From: Pedococcus dokdonensis
GTDB taxonomy: Bacteria > Actinomycetota > Actinomycetes > Actinomycetales > Dermatophilaceae
Length of the DNA stretch: 64,000 nucleotides
Assembly: GCF_900104525.1 (NCBI RefSeq)
Contig: NZ_LT629711.1
Coordinates: 2,604,001-2,668,000 of the forward strand
Reading direction: 5' to 3'
Shown piece by piece: positions 34,276 to 42,862 of the stretch. How positions within the stretch are numbered: the first letter of the stretch is position 1; every line of letters begins with the position of its first letter. Position numbers and translations under genes: made by a program. The notes beneath the pieces are model-generated. The model worked only from the letters and a program-made list of their open reading frames with translations. It did no database searches and had not been told where the DNA came from.

Positions 34276-35360
34276 CAGAGGACCACCACCGAGCGGAGGA
34301 CCTCGCCGCGCTCCATCTTGGCGAACGCCGCCTCCACGTCACCGAGCCCGATCCGCTCGGACACGAACGCGTCGAGGTCGAAGCGGCCCTGCCGGTAGAG
34401 GTCGACCAGCATCGGGAAGTCACGGCTCGGCAGGCAGTCGCCGTACCAGCTGGACTTCAGCGCACCACCCCGCCCGAAGATCTCGATCATCGGCAGGGTG
34501 ACCTGCTTGTCGGGAGTGGGGACGCCGACGAGGACCACGGTGCCGGCCAGGTCGCGCGCGTAGAACGCCTGCTCGTAGGTCTCGGGACGGCCCACCGCCT
34601 CGACCACGACGTCGGCACCGAAGCCGCCGGTGAGCTCCTTGATCCGCTCGACGACGTCCTCGGTCCGGCCGTTCACGGTGTGCGTGGCACCGAACGACCT
34701 CGCGCCTTCGAGCTTCCGGTCGTCGACGTCGACCGCGATGATCGTCGTCGCGCCCGCGACGGTGGCGCCGGCGATGGCGGCATTGCCGACCCCACCGCAG
34801 CCGATCACGGCGATCGAGTCACCACGGCCCACCCCGCCGGTGTTGACCGCAGCCCCGAAGCCCGCCATCACGCCACAGCCGAGCAGTCCCACGGCGGCGG
34901 CGTCGGCCTCCGCGTCGACCTTCGTGCACTGGCCCGCTGCCACGAGGGTCTTCTCGATGAAGGCGCCGATGCCGAGGGCCGGGCTCAGCTCGGTGCCGTC
35001 GGTCAGCGTCATCTTCTGCTTGGCGTTGTGGGTGTTGAAGCAGTACCACGGCTTGCCCTTGAGGCAGGCGCGGCACTGACCGCAGACCGCGCGCCAGTTG
35101 AGGATCACGAAGTCGCCCGGCGCCACCTCGGTGACACCCTCGCCCACCGCCTCGACCAGCCCGGCCGCCTCGTGGCCGAGCAGGAACGGGAACTCGTCGT
35201 TGATCCCGCCCTCGCGGTAGTGCAGGTCGGTGTGGCAGACACCGCACGACTGCACCCGGACGACAGCCTCGCCCGGGCCGGGGTCGGGCACGACGACGTC
35301 GACGAGCTCGACATCGGCTCCCTTGCTGCGGGCGATGACTCCCTTGACGGTCTGCGGCAT
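34275..35360 (-). CDS. mscR: S-(hydroxymethyl)mycothiol dehydrogenase
   Basis: 361 aa. Medium-chain zinc alcohol dehydrogenase: catalytic zinc ligands in [15 protein letters not shown] and LLGHEAAG, four structural-zinc cysteines in [17 protein letters not shown], and the Rossmann motif [30 protein letters not shown] is typical of the mycothiol-dependent formaldehyde dehydrogenase group. With the following hydrolase gene it detoxifies formaldehyde using mycothiol; it may also reduce S-nitrosomycothiol. mshA and mshD elsewhere in the window supply mycothiol. Confidence 0.88.
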   Translation of the reverse strand: MPQTVKGVIARSKGADVELVDVVVPDPGPGEAVVRVQSCGVCHTDLHYREGGINDEFPFLLGHEAAGLVEAVGEGVTEVAPGDFVILNWRAVCGQCRACLKGKPWYCFNTHNAKQKMTLTDGTELSPALGIGAFIEKTLVAAGQCTKVDAEADAAAVGLLGCGVMAGFGAAVNTGGVGRGDSIAVIGCGGVGNAAIAGATVAGATTIIAVDVDDRKLEGARSFGATHTVNGRTEDVVERIKELTGGFGADVVVEAVGRPETYEQAFYARDLAGTVVLVGVPTPDKQVTLPMIEIFGRGGALKSSWYGDCLPSRDFPMLVDLYRQGRFDLDAFVSERIGLGDVEAAFAKMERGEVLRSVVVL

Positions 35361-35415
35361 GCGTGGCTCTCCTTGGTCGGTTCGCGGGTTTCGGTGCTCG
35401 AGCGTTCAGACGGCT

Positions 35416-35907
35416 TCAGGTCCGGGCGATGACGAGGGCGGTGGCGATGGCGGCGATCCCCTCACCGCGCCCGGTCAGGCCGAGACCGTCGGACGTCGTG
35501 CCGCTCAGGGAGACCGGCGCGCCGACGGCTGCGGTCATGGCCTGCTCGGCGAGGTGGCGCTGGGTGCCGATCCTGGGCCGGTTGCCGATCACCTGGACCG
35601 CGACGTTGCCGATCTCGAACCCGGCCTCGCGGACGATGCGCGCGGCCTCGGCGAGCAGGGTGCGCCCGGATGCCCCGGCCAGCTCGGGCCGGCTGGTGCC
35701 GAAGTGCGTGCCCAGGTCGCCGACCCCGGCGGCCGAGAACAACGCGTCGCAGGCCGCGTGGCAGGCGACGTCGGCGTCGGAATGCCCCTCGAGCCCGACC
35801 TCGCCCGGCCAGAGCAGCCCGGCGAGCCACAGCTCGCGGGAGCCGTCGGCGGCGAAGCCGTGCACGTCGACGCCGACTCCTGTGCGCGGCATACCGGAGG
35901 GGTCCAT
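35416..35907 (-). CDS. ispF: 2-C-methyl-D-erythritol 2,4-cyclodiphosphate synthase
   Basis: 163 aa from the ATG at 35907; the ATG at 35892 ([13 protein letters not shown]) is an alternative. The metal-binding DVHGF and the [17 protein letters not shown] motif are clear, as is the C-terminal [20 protein letters not shown]. It performs the fifth step of the MEP isoprenoid pathway. Usually ispF directly follows ispD, but here a divergent acetyltransferase gene and 79 bases separate them. Confidence 0.93.
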   Translation of the reverse strand: MDPSGMPRTGVGVDVHGFAADGSRELWLAGLLWPGEVGLEGHSDADVACHAACDALFSAAGVGDLGTHFGTSRPELAGASGRTLLAEAARIVREAGFEIGNVAVQVIGNRPRIGTQRHLAEQAMTAAVGAPVSLSGTTSDGLGLTGRGEGIAAIATALVIART

Positions 35908-35980
35908 GACCCCATCCAACCATCCACACCCGAGCGCCGGCCGGGCGGAAAACCCGAGGAGCCACCCCGCCGACCGTCGG

Positions 35981-35986
35981 TAGGGT
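35981..35986 (+). promoter_or_regulatory. -10 element of the acetyltransferase gene (leaderless)
   Basis: TAGGGT, seven bases before the ATG at 35994. Confidence 0.5.
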
Positions 35987-35993
35987 CGCCGCC

Positions 35994-36599
35994 ATGAGCG
36001 AGCCCGTCGAGCCCACCCCGACTCCCCTGGCCGTGCCCGTCCTCAGCGGCACGCTGGTCACGCTGCGGCCGCACAGTGTGGGCGACCTCGACGCAGTCCT
36101 CGAGCGGTGCGTCGACCCGATGACGCAGCGCTACACGACGATCCCGTTGCAGTACACGCGGGAGATGGCTCGGGAGTACCTCACCGGGCTGCTCGAGCCG
36201 TCGCCTGCGTTCGCCTCGTGGGCGATCGAGGTGGAGGCCCGGTATGCCGGCACGATCGACCTGCGCTCCCTGCCGGTCGACGTCGGGGCCGGCGACCTGG
36301 GGTTCGTCACGCACCCGGCATTCCGCGGGCGCGGGGTGATGTCGGAGGCGGTGTCGCTGGTCGTCGGCCACGCGTTCGACACCCTGGGTTGGCAGACCGT
36401 CCGGTGGCAGGCCCACGCCGGCAACTGGGGCAGCGCCAAGGCGGTCTGGCGCGCCGGCTTCCCGGTGCCGGTCTTCGTGCCCGACCTGCTGCTGGAGCGC
36501 GGCAAGCTCGTCGACGGTTGGAACAGCACCCTCCACGCCGACAGCGACCGCCAGCCGGTCGCTCCCTGGGACGACGTGGTCGCCGCCCTCACCCGTTAG
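35994..36599 (+). CDS. RimJ/RimL-type GNAT N-acetyltransferase
   Basis: 201 aa. The beginning [20 protein letters not shown] and the acetyl-CoA motif [20 protein letters not shown] (about 97-116) then [20 protein letters not shown] are typical of the RimJ/RimL group that acetylates protein N-termini or small amines. It sits on the opposite strand between ispF and ispD, breaking an arrangement that is normally contiguous; it looks like an insertion into the MEP cluster. Confidence 0.85.
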   Translation: MSEPVEPTPTPLAVPVLSGTLVTLRPHSVGDLDAVLERCVDPMTQRYTTIPLQYTREMAREYLTGLLEPSPAFASWAIEVEARYAGTIDLRSLPVDVGAGDLGFVTHPAFRGRGVMSEAVSLVVGHAFDTLGWQTVRWQAHAGNWGSAKAVWRAGFPVPVFVPDLLLERGKLVDGWNSTLHADSDRQPVAPWDDVVAALTR

Positions 36600-36678
36600 T
36601 CAGTGAGGTGGCGCTCGGGGTATCAACGGGCGCTATCGCGCGCGGTATCACCCCGAACCGGCGATGGTTGCCAGGGCG
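36600..36678. other. Intergenic region between convergent acetyltransferase and ispD
   Basis: It contains two direct GGTATCA copies and a hairpin with six-base outer arms (CGGGGT/ACCCCG, about 36616-36655) around GCGCTATCGCGC. This is a weak bidirectional terminator candidate. Confidence 0.35.
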
Positions 36679-37350
36679 CTAGTCGGCGAGGTGGCGCTCG
36701 GCCAGGGCGAGGTCGTCGGGCGTCGTGACCTTGAAGGCCAGCGGATCGCCCTCGACGACGCGGACGTGCCCACCGACCCGCTCGACCAGTGCGGCGTCGT
36801 CGGTGGCCTGCTCGCCGGAGGCGTGGGCATGCGCCAGCACCTCCCGCAGGAAGGCCTGCGGCGTCTGGATCGCGCGCAGGGTCGCACGGTCGGGGGTGCC
36901 GGTGACCCGGCCGACGGCGTCGACGACCTTGACGGTGTCGGTGACGGGCAGGCCCGGCACGACTGCCGGGTGACCCGACCGCACCTCGTGGACCAACCGC
37001 GAGAAGAGGCTCGCGGGCGCCAGGGCCCGGGCCGCGTCGTGCACCAGCACGATGCCGTCGTCGGGGCGCAGCGCCGCGAGACCCGCAGCGACGGAGTCGG
37101 TGCGCTCGGCACCACCCGCGACCACGTCGACGTCCTCGGCGCGAGCGCACCGGGACGCGATCGCGCCCGCCTCCCTCAGGTGGGAAGCGGGCGCGACCAC
37201 GACGACGTGGGAGACCTCAGGCGCATCGAAGGCGCGCCGGACCGCGTGCTCGAGCAACGGCATACCGGCCAGGACCACGAAGGCCTTGGGCTGGGTGGCG
37301 CCGAGCCGCGTGCCCTGTCCTCCAGCAACGAGGACGACGGCAACGCTCAG
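36679..37350 (-). CDS. ispD: 2-C-methyl-D-erythritol 4-phosphate cytidylyltransferase
   Basis: 223 aa. The nucleotide-binding start [20 protein letters not shown] lies upstream of every in-frame ATG, GTG or TTG, so the only sensible start is the CTG at 37350, which overlaps the carD stop as CTGA; GAGG stands about ten bases before it. Further motifs are [33 protein letters not shown] and [14 protein letters not shown]. It transfers CMP to methylerythritol phosphate in the MEP pathway. The rare CTG start and full overlap imply translation coupled to carD. Confidence 0.88.
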   Translation of the reverse strand: MSVAVVLVAGGQGTRLGATQPKAFVVLAGMPLLEHAVRRAFDAPEVSHVVVVAPASHLREAGAIASRCARAEDVDVVAGGAERTDSVAAGLAALRPDDGIVLVHDAARALAPASLFSRLVHEVRSGHPAVVPGLPVTDTVKVVDAVGRVTGTPDRATLRAIQTPQAFLREVLAHAHASGEQATDDAALVERVGGHVRVVEGDPLAFKVTTPDDLALAERHLAD

Positions 37351-37829
37351 GAGGCGAGCACCTCGTCGAGGATGGCCTCGGCCTTGTCCTCGTTGGTCTT
37401 CTCGGCGAGCGCGAGCTCGGAGACGAGGATCTGGCGGGCCTTGGCGAGCATGCGCTTCTCGCCGGCCGACAGGCCACGGTCCTTGTCACGACGCCACAGG
37501 TCGCGGACGACTTCGGCCACCTTGATCACGTCACCGGAGGCGAGCTTCTCGAGGTTGGCCTTGTAGCGGCGCGACCAGTTGGTCGGCTCCTCGGTGTGGG
37601 GGGCGCGAAGGACCGCGAAGACCTTGTCGAGACCGTCCTGGCCGACGACGTCGCGGACGCCGATGTCCTCGCAGTTGTCGGCAGGAACCTCGATCGTCAG
37701 ATCGCCCTGGGCCACCTTGAGCTTGAGGTAGATCTTCTCCTCGCCCTTGATCGTGCGGGTGTTGATTTCTTCGATCAGTGCCGCCCCGTGGTGGGGGTAC
37801 ACGACCGTCTCGCCGACCTTGAAAACCAT
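37347..37829 (-). CDS. carD: CarD-family RNA polymerase-binding regulator
   Basis: 160 aa. The N-terminal RNAP-interacting Tudor-like domain is [20 protein letters not shown] with [19 protein letters not shown]; the C-terminal helical DNA-binding domain includes [20 protein letters not shown] then [20 protein letters not shown], with the tryptophan that props open promoter DNA. It stabilises open complexes at many promoters, including rRNA. Upstream are a TATTCT -10 and a large inverted repeat. ispD is coupled downstream. Confidence 0.93.
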   Translation of the reverse strand: MVFKVGETVVYPHHGAALIEEINTRTIKGEEKIYLKLKVAQGDLTIEVPADNCEDIGVRDVVGQDGLDKVFAVLRAPHTEEPTNWSRRYKANLEKLASGDVIKVAEVVRDLWRRDKDRGLSAGEKRMLAKARQILVSELALAEKTNEDKAEAILDEVLAS

Positions 37830-37898
37830 GTGTTGTTTTCCCCTTTCGCGACTCTCAGAATATCACGACACGCCGAGGTCAGGAAAGCCGAGCCGACA

Positions 37899-37929
37899 GC
37901 GTTTGCGCAGGTCAGCGACCCGCAAACGC
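37899..37929. promoter_or_regulatory. Inverted repeat in the carD/lipoprotein divergent region
   Basis: Perfect nine-base arms GCGTTTGCG (37899-37907) and CGCAAACGC (37921-37929) separated by 13 bases. It lies 70-100 bases upstream of carD and about 100 before the lipoprotein gene. The spacing suits a dimeric regulator contacting successive turns; as RNA it would be a long-loop hairpin. Confidence 0.5.
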
Positions 37930-38013
37930 ATTGCAGCGCAACGATTTCGGTCTTGACAGAATGGCCTTTTCCATGCAACGCGTGCGGGTGCGCGCAACGG
38001 AGCAGGTGGCCGG

Positions 38014-38019
38014 TAGTCT
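38014..38019 (+). promoter_or_regulatory. -10 element of the lipoprotein gene (leaderless)
   Basis: TAGTCT, seven bases before the GTG at 38027. Confidence 0.5.
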
Positions 38020-38026
38020 GTCCCCC

Positions 38027-38569
38027 GTGACCCGCCGAACCTCGCCGGCCCCGTTCTCCGGAGGCCGTCCCGCCAGCCCGCGCCCGTCCTTCCGTCGCGT
38101 CGTCCCGGTGGCCGTGGCTGCCGCCGCGCTGGCGCTGTCGGCCTGCCAGACGCAGTCGCCGATCCAGACCGACGTGCCCTACGTGGCCGCCGACGGGGTG
38201 CCCGTCGACCTCGGCGCGGTGCAGCTGCGCGACCTCGTCGTCATCAGCAGCGGCAAGGACAAGGCCGGCGTCCTGTCCGCCGCGGTCAGCAACAACGGTG
38301 GCGAGGCGCAGCGCATCGCCTTCTCGGTCGGCCAGGGTGCGCCGGTGTATGCCGAGTCGCCGGCGCACAGCGAGCGTCGCCTCTCCGACGAGTCCCAGGT
38401 GCAGCTGCCCAACCTGCCGGTGGGTCCCGGTGACGTGGTCACCCTCAACGTGCAGACGCCCACCGCGCCGGCCGTGGTCGTCGTGGTGCCGGTCCTCAAG
38501 GCCTCCGGTTACTACGCCTCACTGGCCCCCACTGACGCACCCACCCCCTCCACGACCGCCACCCCCTGA
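38027..38569 (+). CDS. Lipoprotein of unknown function
   Basis: 180 aa from the GTG at 38027, chosen because a -10 hexamer lies seven bases upstream; an ATG at 37964 is possible. A long basic N-region precedes VVPVAVAAAALALSAC, ending in the lipobox LSAC. The mature protein has an immunoglobulin-like beta pattern (LRDLVVISSGKDKAGVLSAA, VSNNGGEAQRIAFSVG, LPNLPVGPGDVVTLNVQT) and a Thr/Pro-rich tail. Likely a cell-surface accessory protein. It is divergent from carD, an arrangement I believe is common in actinomycetes. Confidence 0.65.
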   Translation: MTRRTSPAPFSGGRPASPRPSFRRVVPVAVAAAALALSACQTQSPIQTDVPYVAADGVPVDLGAVQLRDLVVISSGKDKAGVLSAAVSNNGGEAQRIAFSVGQGAPVYAESPAHSERRLSDESQVQLPNLPVGPGDVVTLNVQTPTAPAVVVVVPVLKASGYYASLAPTDAPTPSTTATP

Positions 38570-38679
38570 CACCGCCTGACACCCCGGCGACGCCGCACGC
38601 TTCCCGTCGGATGTCGCTGAACCTACGGTCGCCGGGCGCAAGCATCGGTGCCGGCTGACGCGTCGCCCGCCCGAGAGCT

Positions 38680-38961
38680 TCAGGGCCGGTACACCTCGCG
38701 TCGGTGCTCGACCCTCAGGACCACCACCTCGCCGGCGCCGTCGTTGAGGCGGTACAGGACGCGATAGGTGCCTCGCCTGGCGGAGCGAATGCCGGACAGG
38801 TCGCCACGCAGCGGCTTGCCCACGCGCTGCGGGTTGTCGACGAGCGCGCCCGTGAGGAACCCGACGACCGCGGCGGCGACCGCCTCGGGCCGTCCAGACT
38901 GGATGGCACGAACGGCGGGCGGCGTCAGGACGAGCTCGTAGGGTGGGTGGTCGCCACTCAC
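38680..38961 (-). CDS. RelE/ParE-family toxin
   Basis: 93 aa, overlapping the antitoxin stop by four bases. The fold is recognisable in YELVLTPPAVRAIQSG, GKPLRGDLSGIRSARRGTYR and VLYRLNDGAGEVVVLRVEHR, with basic and tyrosine residues at the C-terminal end as in mRNA interferases of the RelE group. It would cleave ribosome-bound mRNA when released from the antitoxin. The pair is complete and looks functional. Confidence 0.85.
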   Translation of the reverse strand: MSGDHPPYELVLTPPAVRAIQSGRPEAVAAAVVGFLTGALVDNPQRVGKPLRGDLSGIRSARRGTYRVLYRLNDGAGEVVVLRVEHRREVYRP

Positions 38962-39224
38962 GAACGCAGTGCGCGAACTGCTTCGACGCCGCGGACCACG
39001 TCGCCGGACGCATAGGCCGCATCCGCCTCGCGGATGTCGGCCAGCGCCTGCGGATCACTGAGCACCGCGAGGGTTTCCTCGAGCTCGGCCAGGTCGGACG
39101 GGCTGAGGATGATGGCCGCGGGGTAGCCGTTGCGAGTGACCGTGACCCGGTCGTGCTCGCGCTCGACGCGGTCGATCACCTCACTGAAGTGGTTGCGCAC
39201 ATCGCGCAGCGACTCGATGCTCAT
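38958..39224 (-). CDS. Phd/YefM-family antitoxin
   Basis: 88 aa from the ATG at 39224 (MSIESLRDVRNHFSEVIDRV). The N-terminal DNA-binding half is Phd/YefM-like, with TRNGYPAAIILSPSDLAELE; the C-terminal half is acidic and helical and would wrap the toxin. An in-frame upstream start exists but would run through the operator, so it is rejected. The 12-base palindrome just upstream is the likely autoregulation site. Confidence 0.85.
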   Translation of the reverse strand: MSIESLRDVRNHFSEVIDRVEREHDRVTVTRNGYPAAIILSPSDLAELEETLAVLSDPQALADIREADAAYASGDVVRGVEAVRALRS

Positions 39225-39226
39225 GA

Positions 39227-39238
39227 CCACAATTGTGG
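39227..39238. promoter_or_regulatory. Palindromic operator of the toxin-antitoxin pair
   Basis: Perfect palindrome CCACAATTGTGG, two bases before the antitoxin ATG. It is a standard position and size for an antitoxin-bound operator, and overlaps a CACAAT -10-like hexamer. Confidence 0.6.
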
Positions 39239-39361
39239 CGCTCCCCAGCTCCACGTGCAAGGGCGGACTGGCCGACGCCGACGCCATGGCAGCCTCGCGG
39301 GTCAGGCGTTCGGGAGCATGGGGCAGGCCTGAAGGGTGGGTTCGTGGCCTCTCGACCGGAG

Positions 39362-40045
39362 TCAGTCGGACTCGAACTTGTAGCCCAGACCGCGCACGGT
39401 GACGATGTGCCGCGGGTCGGCGGGGTCGGGCTCGATCTTGGCCCGCAGCCGCTTCACGTGCACGTCGAGGGTCTTGGTGTCGCCGACGTAGTCACTGCCC
39501 CAGACCCGGTCGATCAGCTGCATGCGGGTCAGCACCCGCCCGGTGTTGCGCAGCAACATCTCGAGCAGCTCGAACTCCTTGAGCGGCAGCGGCGTGGGCT
39601 GCCCGGACACCGTCACGATGTGCCGCTCGACGTCCATCCGCACCGGACCTGCCTCGATCGTCGCGGGCAGCAGGTCCTCGGGCTCGGCCAGGCGACGCAG
39701 CACCGCCTTGATGCGAGCCAGCAGCTCGCGCGACGAGTAGGGCTTGGTGACGTAGTCGTCGGCGCCGATCTCGAGCCCGACGACCTTGTCGATCTCGCTG
39801 TCCTTGGCGGTCAGCATGATGACCGGCACGTTGGAGCGCGACCGGATCTGGCGGCACACCTCGGTGCCCGAGAGGCCGGGGAGCATCAGGTCGAGCAGCA
39901 CGAGGTCGGCGCCGGCGCGGTCGAAGTCCTCCAGCGCCTCGGGGCCGGTCTCGGCCACGGCGACCTCGTAGCCCTCCTTGCGCAGGAGGTAGGACAGCGG
40001 GTCGGAGAACGAGATCTCGTCCTCGACGACGAGGATGCGGGTCAT
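39362..40045 (-). CDS. regX3: Phosphate response regulator RegX3/PhoP type
   Basis: 227 aa from the ATG at 40045. The receiver domain has acidic residues VVEDE, the phospho-acceptor aspartate in LVLLDLMLPGLSG (about 52), Thr in MLTAKD and Lys in YVTKPYSS. The OmpR-type winged helix has LPLKEFELLEMLLRNTGRVL and the recognition helix in LDVHVKRLRAKIEPDP. Close in style to RegX3. It overlaps senX3 by four bases (ATGA). It activates phosphate-starvation genes. Confidence 0.92.
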   Translation of the reverse strand: MTRILVVEDEISFSDPLSYLLRKEGYEVAVAETGPEALEDFDRAGADLVLLDLMLPGLSGTEVCRQIRSRSNVPVIMLTAKDSEIDKVVGLEIGADDYVTKPYSSRELLARIKAVLRRLAEPEDLLPATIEAGPVRMDVERHIVTVSGQPTPLPLKEFELLEMLLRNTGRVLTRMQLIDRVWGSDYVGDTKTLDVHVKRLRAKIEPDPADPRHIVTVRGLGYKFESD

Positions 40046-41271
40046 ACGCGGGGCTCCACCTTCTGTGCAGATGAGGGTTGGGAGTGATCGGTATGCGGTG
40101 GGGGCGCGCTCTGGCGGGCGTCGGCCCCGGCGGATCCACCGGTGCGGTCGGCGGCGGCGGGCAGCCGGATCGTGAAGGTCGACCCGCGCCCCTCCTCGCT
40201 CCACACGGTGACGTCGCCGCCGTGGTTGGCGCAGATGTGCTTGACGATGGCGAGCCCGAGGCCGGTGCCACCGGTGGCGCGCGACCGCGCGTCGTCGACC
40301 CGGTAGAAGCGCTCGAAGATCCGGCCCTGCTCCTCGGCGGGGATGCCCTGGCCCTGGTCGGTCACGGTGATCTCGACCATCTCGTCGTTCAGCCGGCCGC
40401 CGACGGCGACCCGCGTGCCGGGCTCGGAGTAGGCGACGGCGTTGCCGATCAGGTTGCGCACGGCCGTGACGAGCAGGTCCTCGTCACCGAACACCTTGAG
40501 GTCGGGGGCGCACGCCTCCGCGATCTCGATCTGCTTGGCGTCGGCGCCCACCCTGGAGTAGTCGATCGCCTCGCGCACCGCGGCGGTCACGTCGACCAGG
40601 CGCGGCTCGTGCAGCGTGTCTGCCACCTGGAGCCGCGACAGGTCGACGATCTCCTTCACCAGCTGGGCCAGTCGGTGGCTCTCGACCTGCATCCGCGAGG
40701 CGAACCGCTCGACCGCCTCGGGGTCGTCCTTGGCGTCCTGGATCGCCTCGGCGAGCAGGCCGAGGCCACCCACGGGCGTCTTCAGCTCGTGGCTGACGTT
40801 GGCGACGAAGTCGCGGCGGACCTCCTCGACCCGGTGGGCCTGGGTGTGGTCCTCGACCAGCAGCAGCACGTGGCTGCTGCCCAGCGGGGCGACCCGGGCC
40901 TGCATGATCGAGCGCCCCTGGCCCAGCGGTCCTCGGGCCAGCTCGAGCTTGGCCTCCCGGATGACGCCGTCACGGCGCACCTGTCTCGCCAGGTGGCGAA
41001 GCTCCCCGTGCACCAGCTCGCGACCCTTCACCAACCCGTAGGCGGTCGCCGAGGGAGAGTTGTTGATCACCTCGTCGGCCGAGTCGACCACGATCGCACT
41101 CGACCGGAGCACGGCGAGGACGTCCGCGACCCCGGCGGGCAGCGGCACGACCGGTGCGGTCGGCGGCATACTCGTCTGCTGCCGCTCGGAGTAGCGCACG
41201 GCGACGACGGCCAGGGCGCCGGTCAGGAGCCCGGCGAACCCGGCCAGCACGGCGGCACTGGTCGCATCCAC
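40042..41271 (-). CDS. senX3: Phosphate sensor histidine kinase
   Basis: 409 aa from the GTG at 41271, supported by TACATT six bases upstream. One N-terminal membrane helix (AAVLAGFAGLLTGALAVVAV), a PAS-like region (about 65-150), the H-box DFVANVSHELKTPVGGLGLL, N-box VRNLIGNAVAYSEPG, and G-boxes VTDQGQGIPAEEQGRIFERF and GTGLGLAIVKHICANHGG. It phosphorylates RegX3 when phosphate is scarce and is restrained by PhoU and the Pst transporter. It is divergent from phoU. Confidence 0.92.
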   Translation of the reverse strand: MDATSAAVLAGFAGLLTGALAVVAVRYSERQQTSMPPTAPVVPLPAGVADVLAVLRSSAIVVDSADEVINNSPSATAYGLVKGRELVHGELRHLARQVRRDGVIREAKLELARGPLGQGRSIMQARVAPLGSSHVLLLVEDHTQAHRVEEVRRDFVANVSHELKTPVGGLGLLAEAIQDAKDDPEAVERFASRMQVESHRLAQLVKEIVDLSRLQVADTLHEPRLVDVTAAVREAIDYSRVGADAKQIEIAEACAPDLKVFGDEDLLVTAVRNLIGNAVAYSEPGTRVAVGGRLNDEMVEITVTDQGQGIPAEEQGRIFERFYRVDDARSRATGGTGLGLAIVKHICANHGGDVTVWSEEGRGSTFTIRLPAAADRTGGSAGADARQSAPPPHTDHSQPSSAQKVEPRV

Positions 41272-41277
41272 ACCATC

Positions 41278-41283
41278 AATGTA
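41278..41283 (-). promoter_or_regulatory. -10 element of senX3 (leaderless)
   Basis: TACATT on the minus strand, six bases before the GTG start. Confidence 0.5.
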
Positions 41284-41344
41284 CGGTGCGCCGAGGGTCG
41301 GTCGGAGCACGGAACGGGCCTCCCGGGCACGACGTCCCCAGATG

Positions 41345-41377
41345 TTCACCTGAGGTCACCCGACCGTTCACTGCCCC
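41345..41377 (+). promoter_or_regulatory. PHO box-like triple direct repeat
   Basis: Three successive 11-base units: GTTCACCTGAG (41345-41355), GTCACCCGACC (41356-41366), GTTCACTGCCC (41367-41377). This matches the direct-repeat layout of PhoP/RegX3 sites in actinomycetes (GTTCAYY-type). It lies between divergent senX3 and phoU, fitting autoregulation. Confidence 0.75.
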
Positions 41378-41437
41378 GTGGGAGCCTCGGCTCGCACGCA
41401 CCAAGGCACCACCCGTGCCCTCACCCATAGGGAAGCA

Positions 41438-42127
41438 ATGCGCGACGCCTTTCACGAGGACCTGGACACCATCTCCGACCAGCTGGTCGAGATGACCCGT
41501 CTGGCCGGGTCCGCCATGTCCCGGGCCACCACGGCCCTGCTCGACGCCGACCTCAAGCTCGCCGAGTCGGTCATCGAGGCCGACAAGGAGCTCGACCGGC
41601 TCCGCGAGGACCTCGACGCCCTCTCCATCGACCTCCTCGCCCGCCAGCAGCCGGTCGCCACCGACCTGCGGATGGTCGTCACCGGCATGCGGATGAGCGC
41701 CGACCTCGAGCGGATGGGCGACCTCGCGCGCCACGTCGCCAAGGTCGCGCGGCTGCGCTACCCGGACTCGGCCGTGCCCGCCGACGTCCGCGCCACGATC
41801 CTGCAGATGGGCCAGGTGGCCGAGCGGATCGTGGCCAAGTGCGGTCAGGTCATCGCGGCCAAGGACGTCGAGGACGCCAAGACGCTCGAGCGCGACGACG
41901 ACGCGATGGACGAGCTGCACCGCACGCTCTTCGGCCACCTGATCGACGGGTCGTGGAAGCACGGCACCGAGGCGGCCGTCGACATGACCCTGGTGGGTCG
42001 CTACTACGAGCGGTTCGCCGACCACGCCGTGTCGGTCGCCCACCGCGTCGTCTACCTGGTCACCGGCGAATGGGATGTCGCCGAGGACCACGAGGAGCAG
42101 GAGGACCGCGCCAGCGAGCTGCGGTGA
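41438..42127 (+). CDS. phoU: Phosphate signalling protein PhoU
   Basis: 229 aa from the ATG at 41438 with AGGGAAG upstream. Two PhoU three-helix repeats: MRDAFHEDLDTISDQLVEMT with VATDLRMVVTGMRMSADLER plus MGDLARHV, and a second unit ending LVGRYYERFADHAVSVAHRV. These carry the acidic E(D)xxxD metal-cluster motifs. It links the Pst transporter state to SenX3 and damps the Pho response. A hairpin terminator follows. Confidence 0.92.
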   Translation: MRDAFHEDLDTISDQLVEMTRLAGSAMSRATTALLDADLKLAESVIEADKELDRLREDLDALSIDLLARQQPVATDLRMVVTGMRMSADLERMGDLARHVAKVARLRYPDSAVPADVRATILQMGQVAERIVAKCGQVIAAKDVEDAKTLERDDDAMDELHRTLFGHLIDGSWKHGTEAAVDMTLVGRYYERFADHAVSVAHRVVYLVTGEWDVAEDHEEQEDRASELR

Positions 42128-42159
42128 CCCCTGCTCGACGCCTGTCCTTTCGGGACAGA

Positions 42160-42197
42160 AGGGCCCGGTATGCCGTGGGGGCGGCACACCGGGCCCT
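42160..42197. terminator. phoU terminator built from near-inverted octamer copies
   Basis: Arms AGGGCCCGGT (42160-42169) and ACCGGGCCCT (42188-42197) form a ten-base-pair stem that extends inward with TGCCG/CGGCA. The left arm contains the octamer GTATGCCG (42168) and the right arm a one-mismatch inverse, CGGCACAC. A smaller CTGTCC/GGACAG hairpin precedes it (42142-42158). Confidence 0.75.
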
Positions 42198-42283
42198 GTT
42201 GCGTCCGCGGCGCCTGCGCGTCGCCCGCCGAAAGTCCTCGACGGCTCTCAACCTCGGGCACACTGACGCGCGTCTAGGGGGTC

Positions 42284-42862
42284 ATGAGCACCATCGCTGA
42301 CGTGGAGGGGAGGGTCGCCGTGCAGGCCACGGAGGAGGAGTTCGCGCGCTTCGTGCAGGCGCGGTGGGACCAGCTGGTCCGCACCGCCTACCTGCTCACC
42401 GGTGACCGGGGGCGCGCGGAGGACCTCGTGCAGCAGGTGCTGGTCAAGGTGCACCGCCGCTGGGGGCACGTCGCGACGGTGGAGTCGCCCTACGCCTACA
42501 CCCGCGCAGCGCTGGCCAACGAGTCCGCCTCGTGGTGGCGCCGGCGGCGGGTGGCCGAGACGCTGGGTGAGCTGCCGCTGCACGCCGACCGCGCGCCCGG
42601 CGACGCGTATGCCGCCTACGACACCCGCGACGAGATCGCCCGCGCCGTGCTCGCGCTCCCCCCGCGGATGCGGGCGGTCGTGGTGCTGCGCTACTTCGAC
42701 GACCTGTCCGAGGCCGACACGGCGGCGGCGCTGGGGATGTCGGTCGGCTCGGTGAAGAGCCAGGCCTCCCGCGGGCTGGAGCGGCTCCGCTCGGTCCTCG
42801 CCCCCACCACGACGACCGACCAGACCGACAGCGACGGCACCGGCGAGAGGAGCCTGGCATGA
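42284..42862 (+). CDS. SigE-family (ECF) RNA polymerase sigma factor
   Basis: 192 aa. Region 2: EEFARFVQARWDQLVRTAYL then LTGDRGRAEDLVQQVLVKVH; region 4: LALPPRMRAVVVLRYFDDLS, EADTAAALGMSVGSVKSQAS, RGLERLRSVL. It matches the actinomycete 'SigE family' of short sigma factors lacking region 3. The stop overlaps the next gene by four bases (ATGA), so the neighbour is probably its partner or antagonist. Confidence 0.88.
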   Translation: MSTIADVEGRVAVQATEEEFARFVQARWDQLVRTAYLLTGDRGRAEDLVQQVLVKVHRRWGHVATVESPYAYTRAALANESASWWRRRRVAETLGELPLHADRAPGDAYAAYDTRDEIARAVLALPPRMRAVVVLRYFDDLSEADTAAALGMSVGSVKSQASRGLERLRSVLAPTTTTDQTDSDGTGERSLA

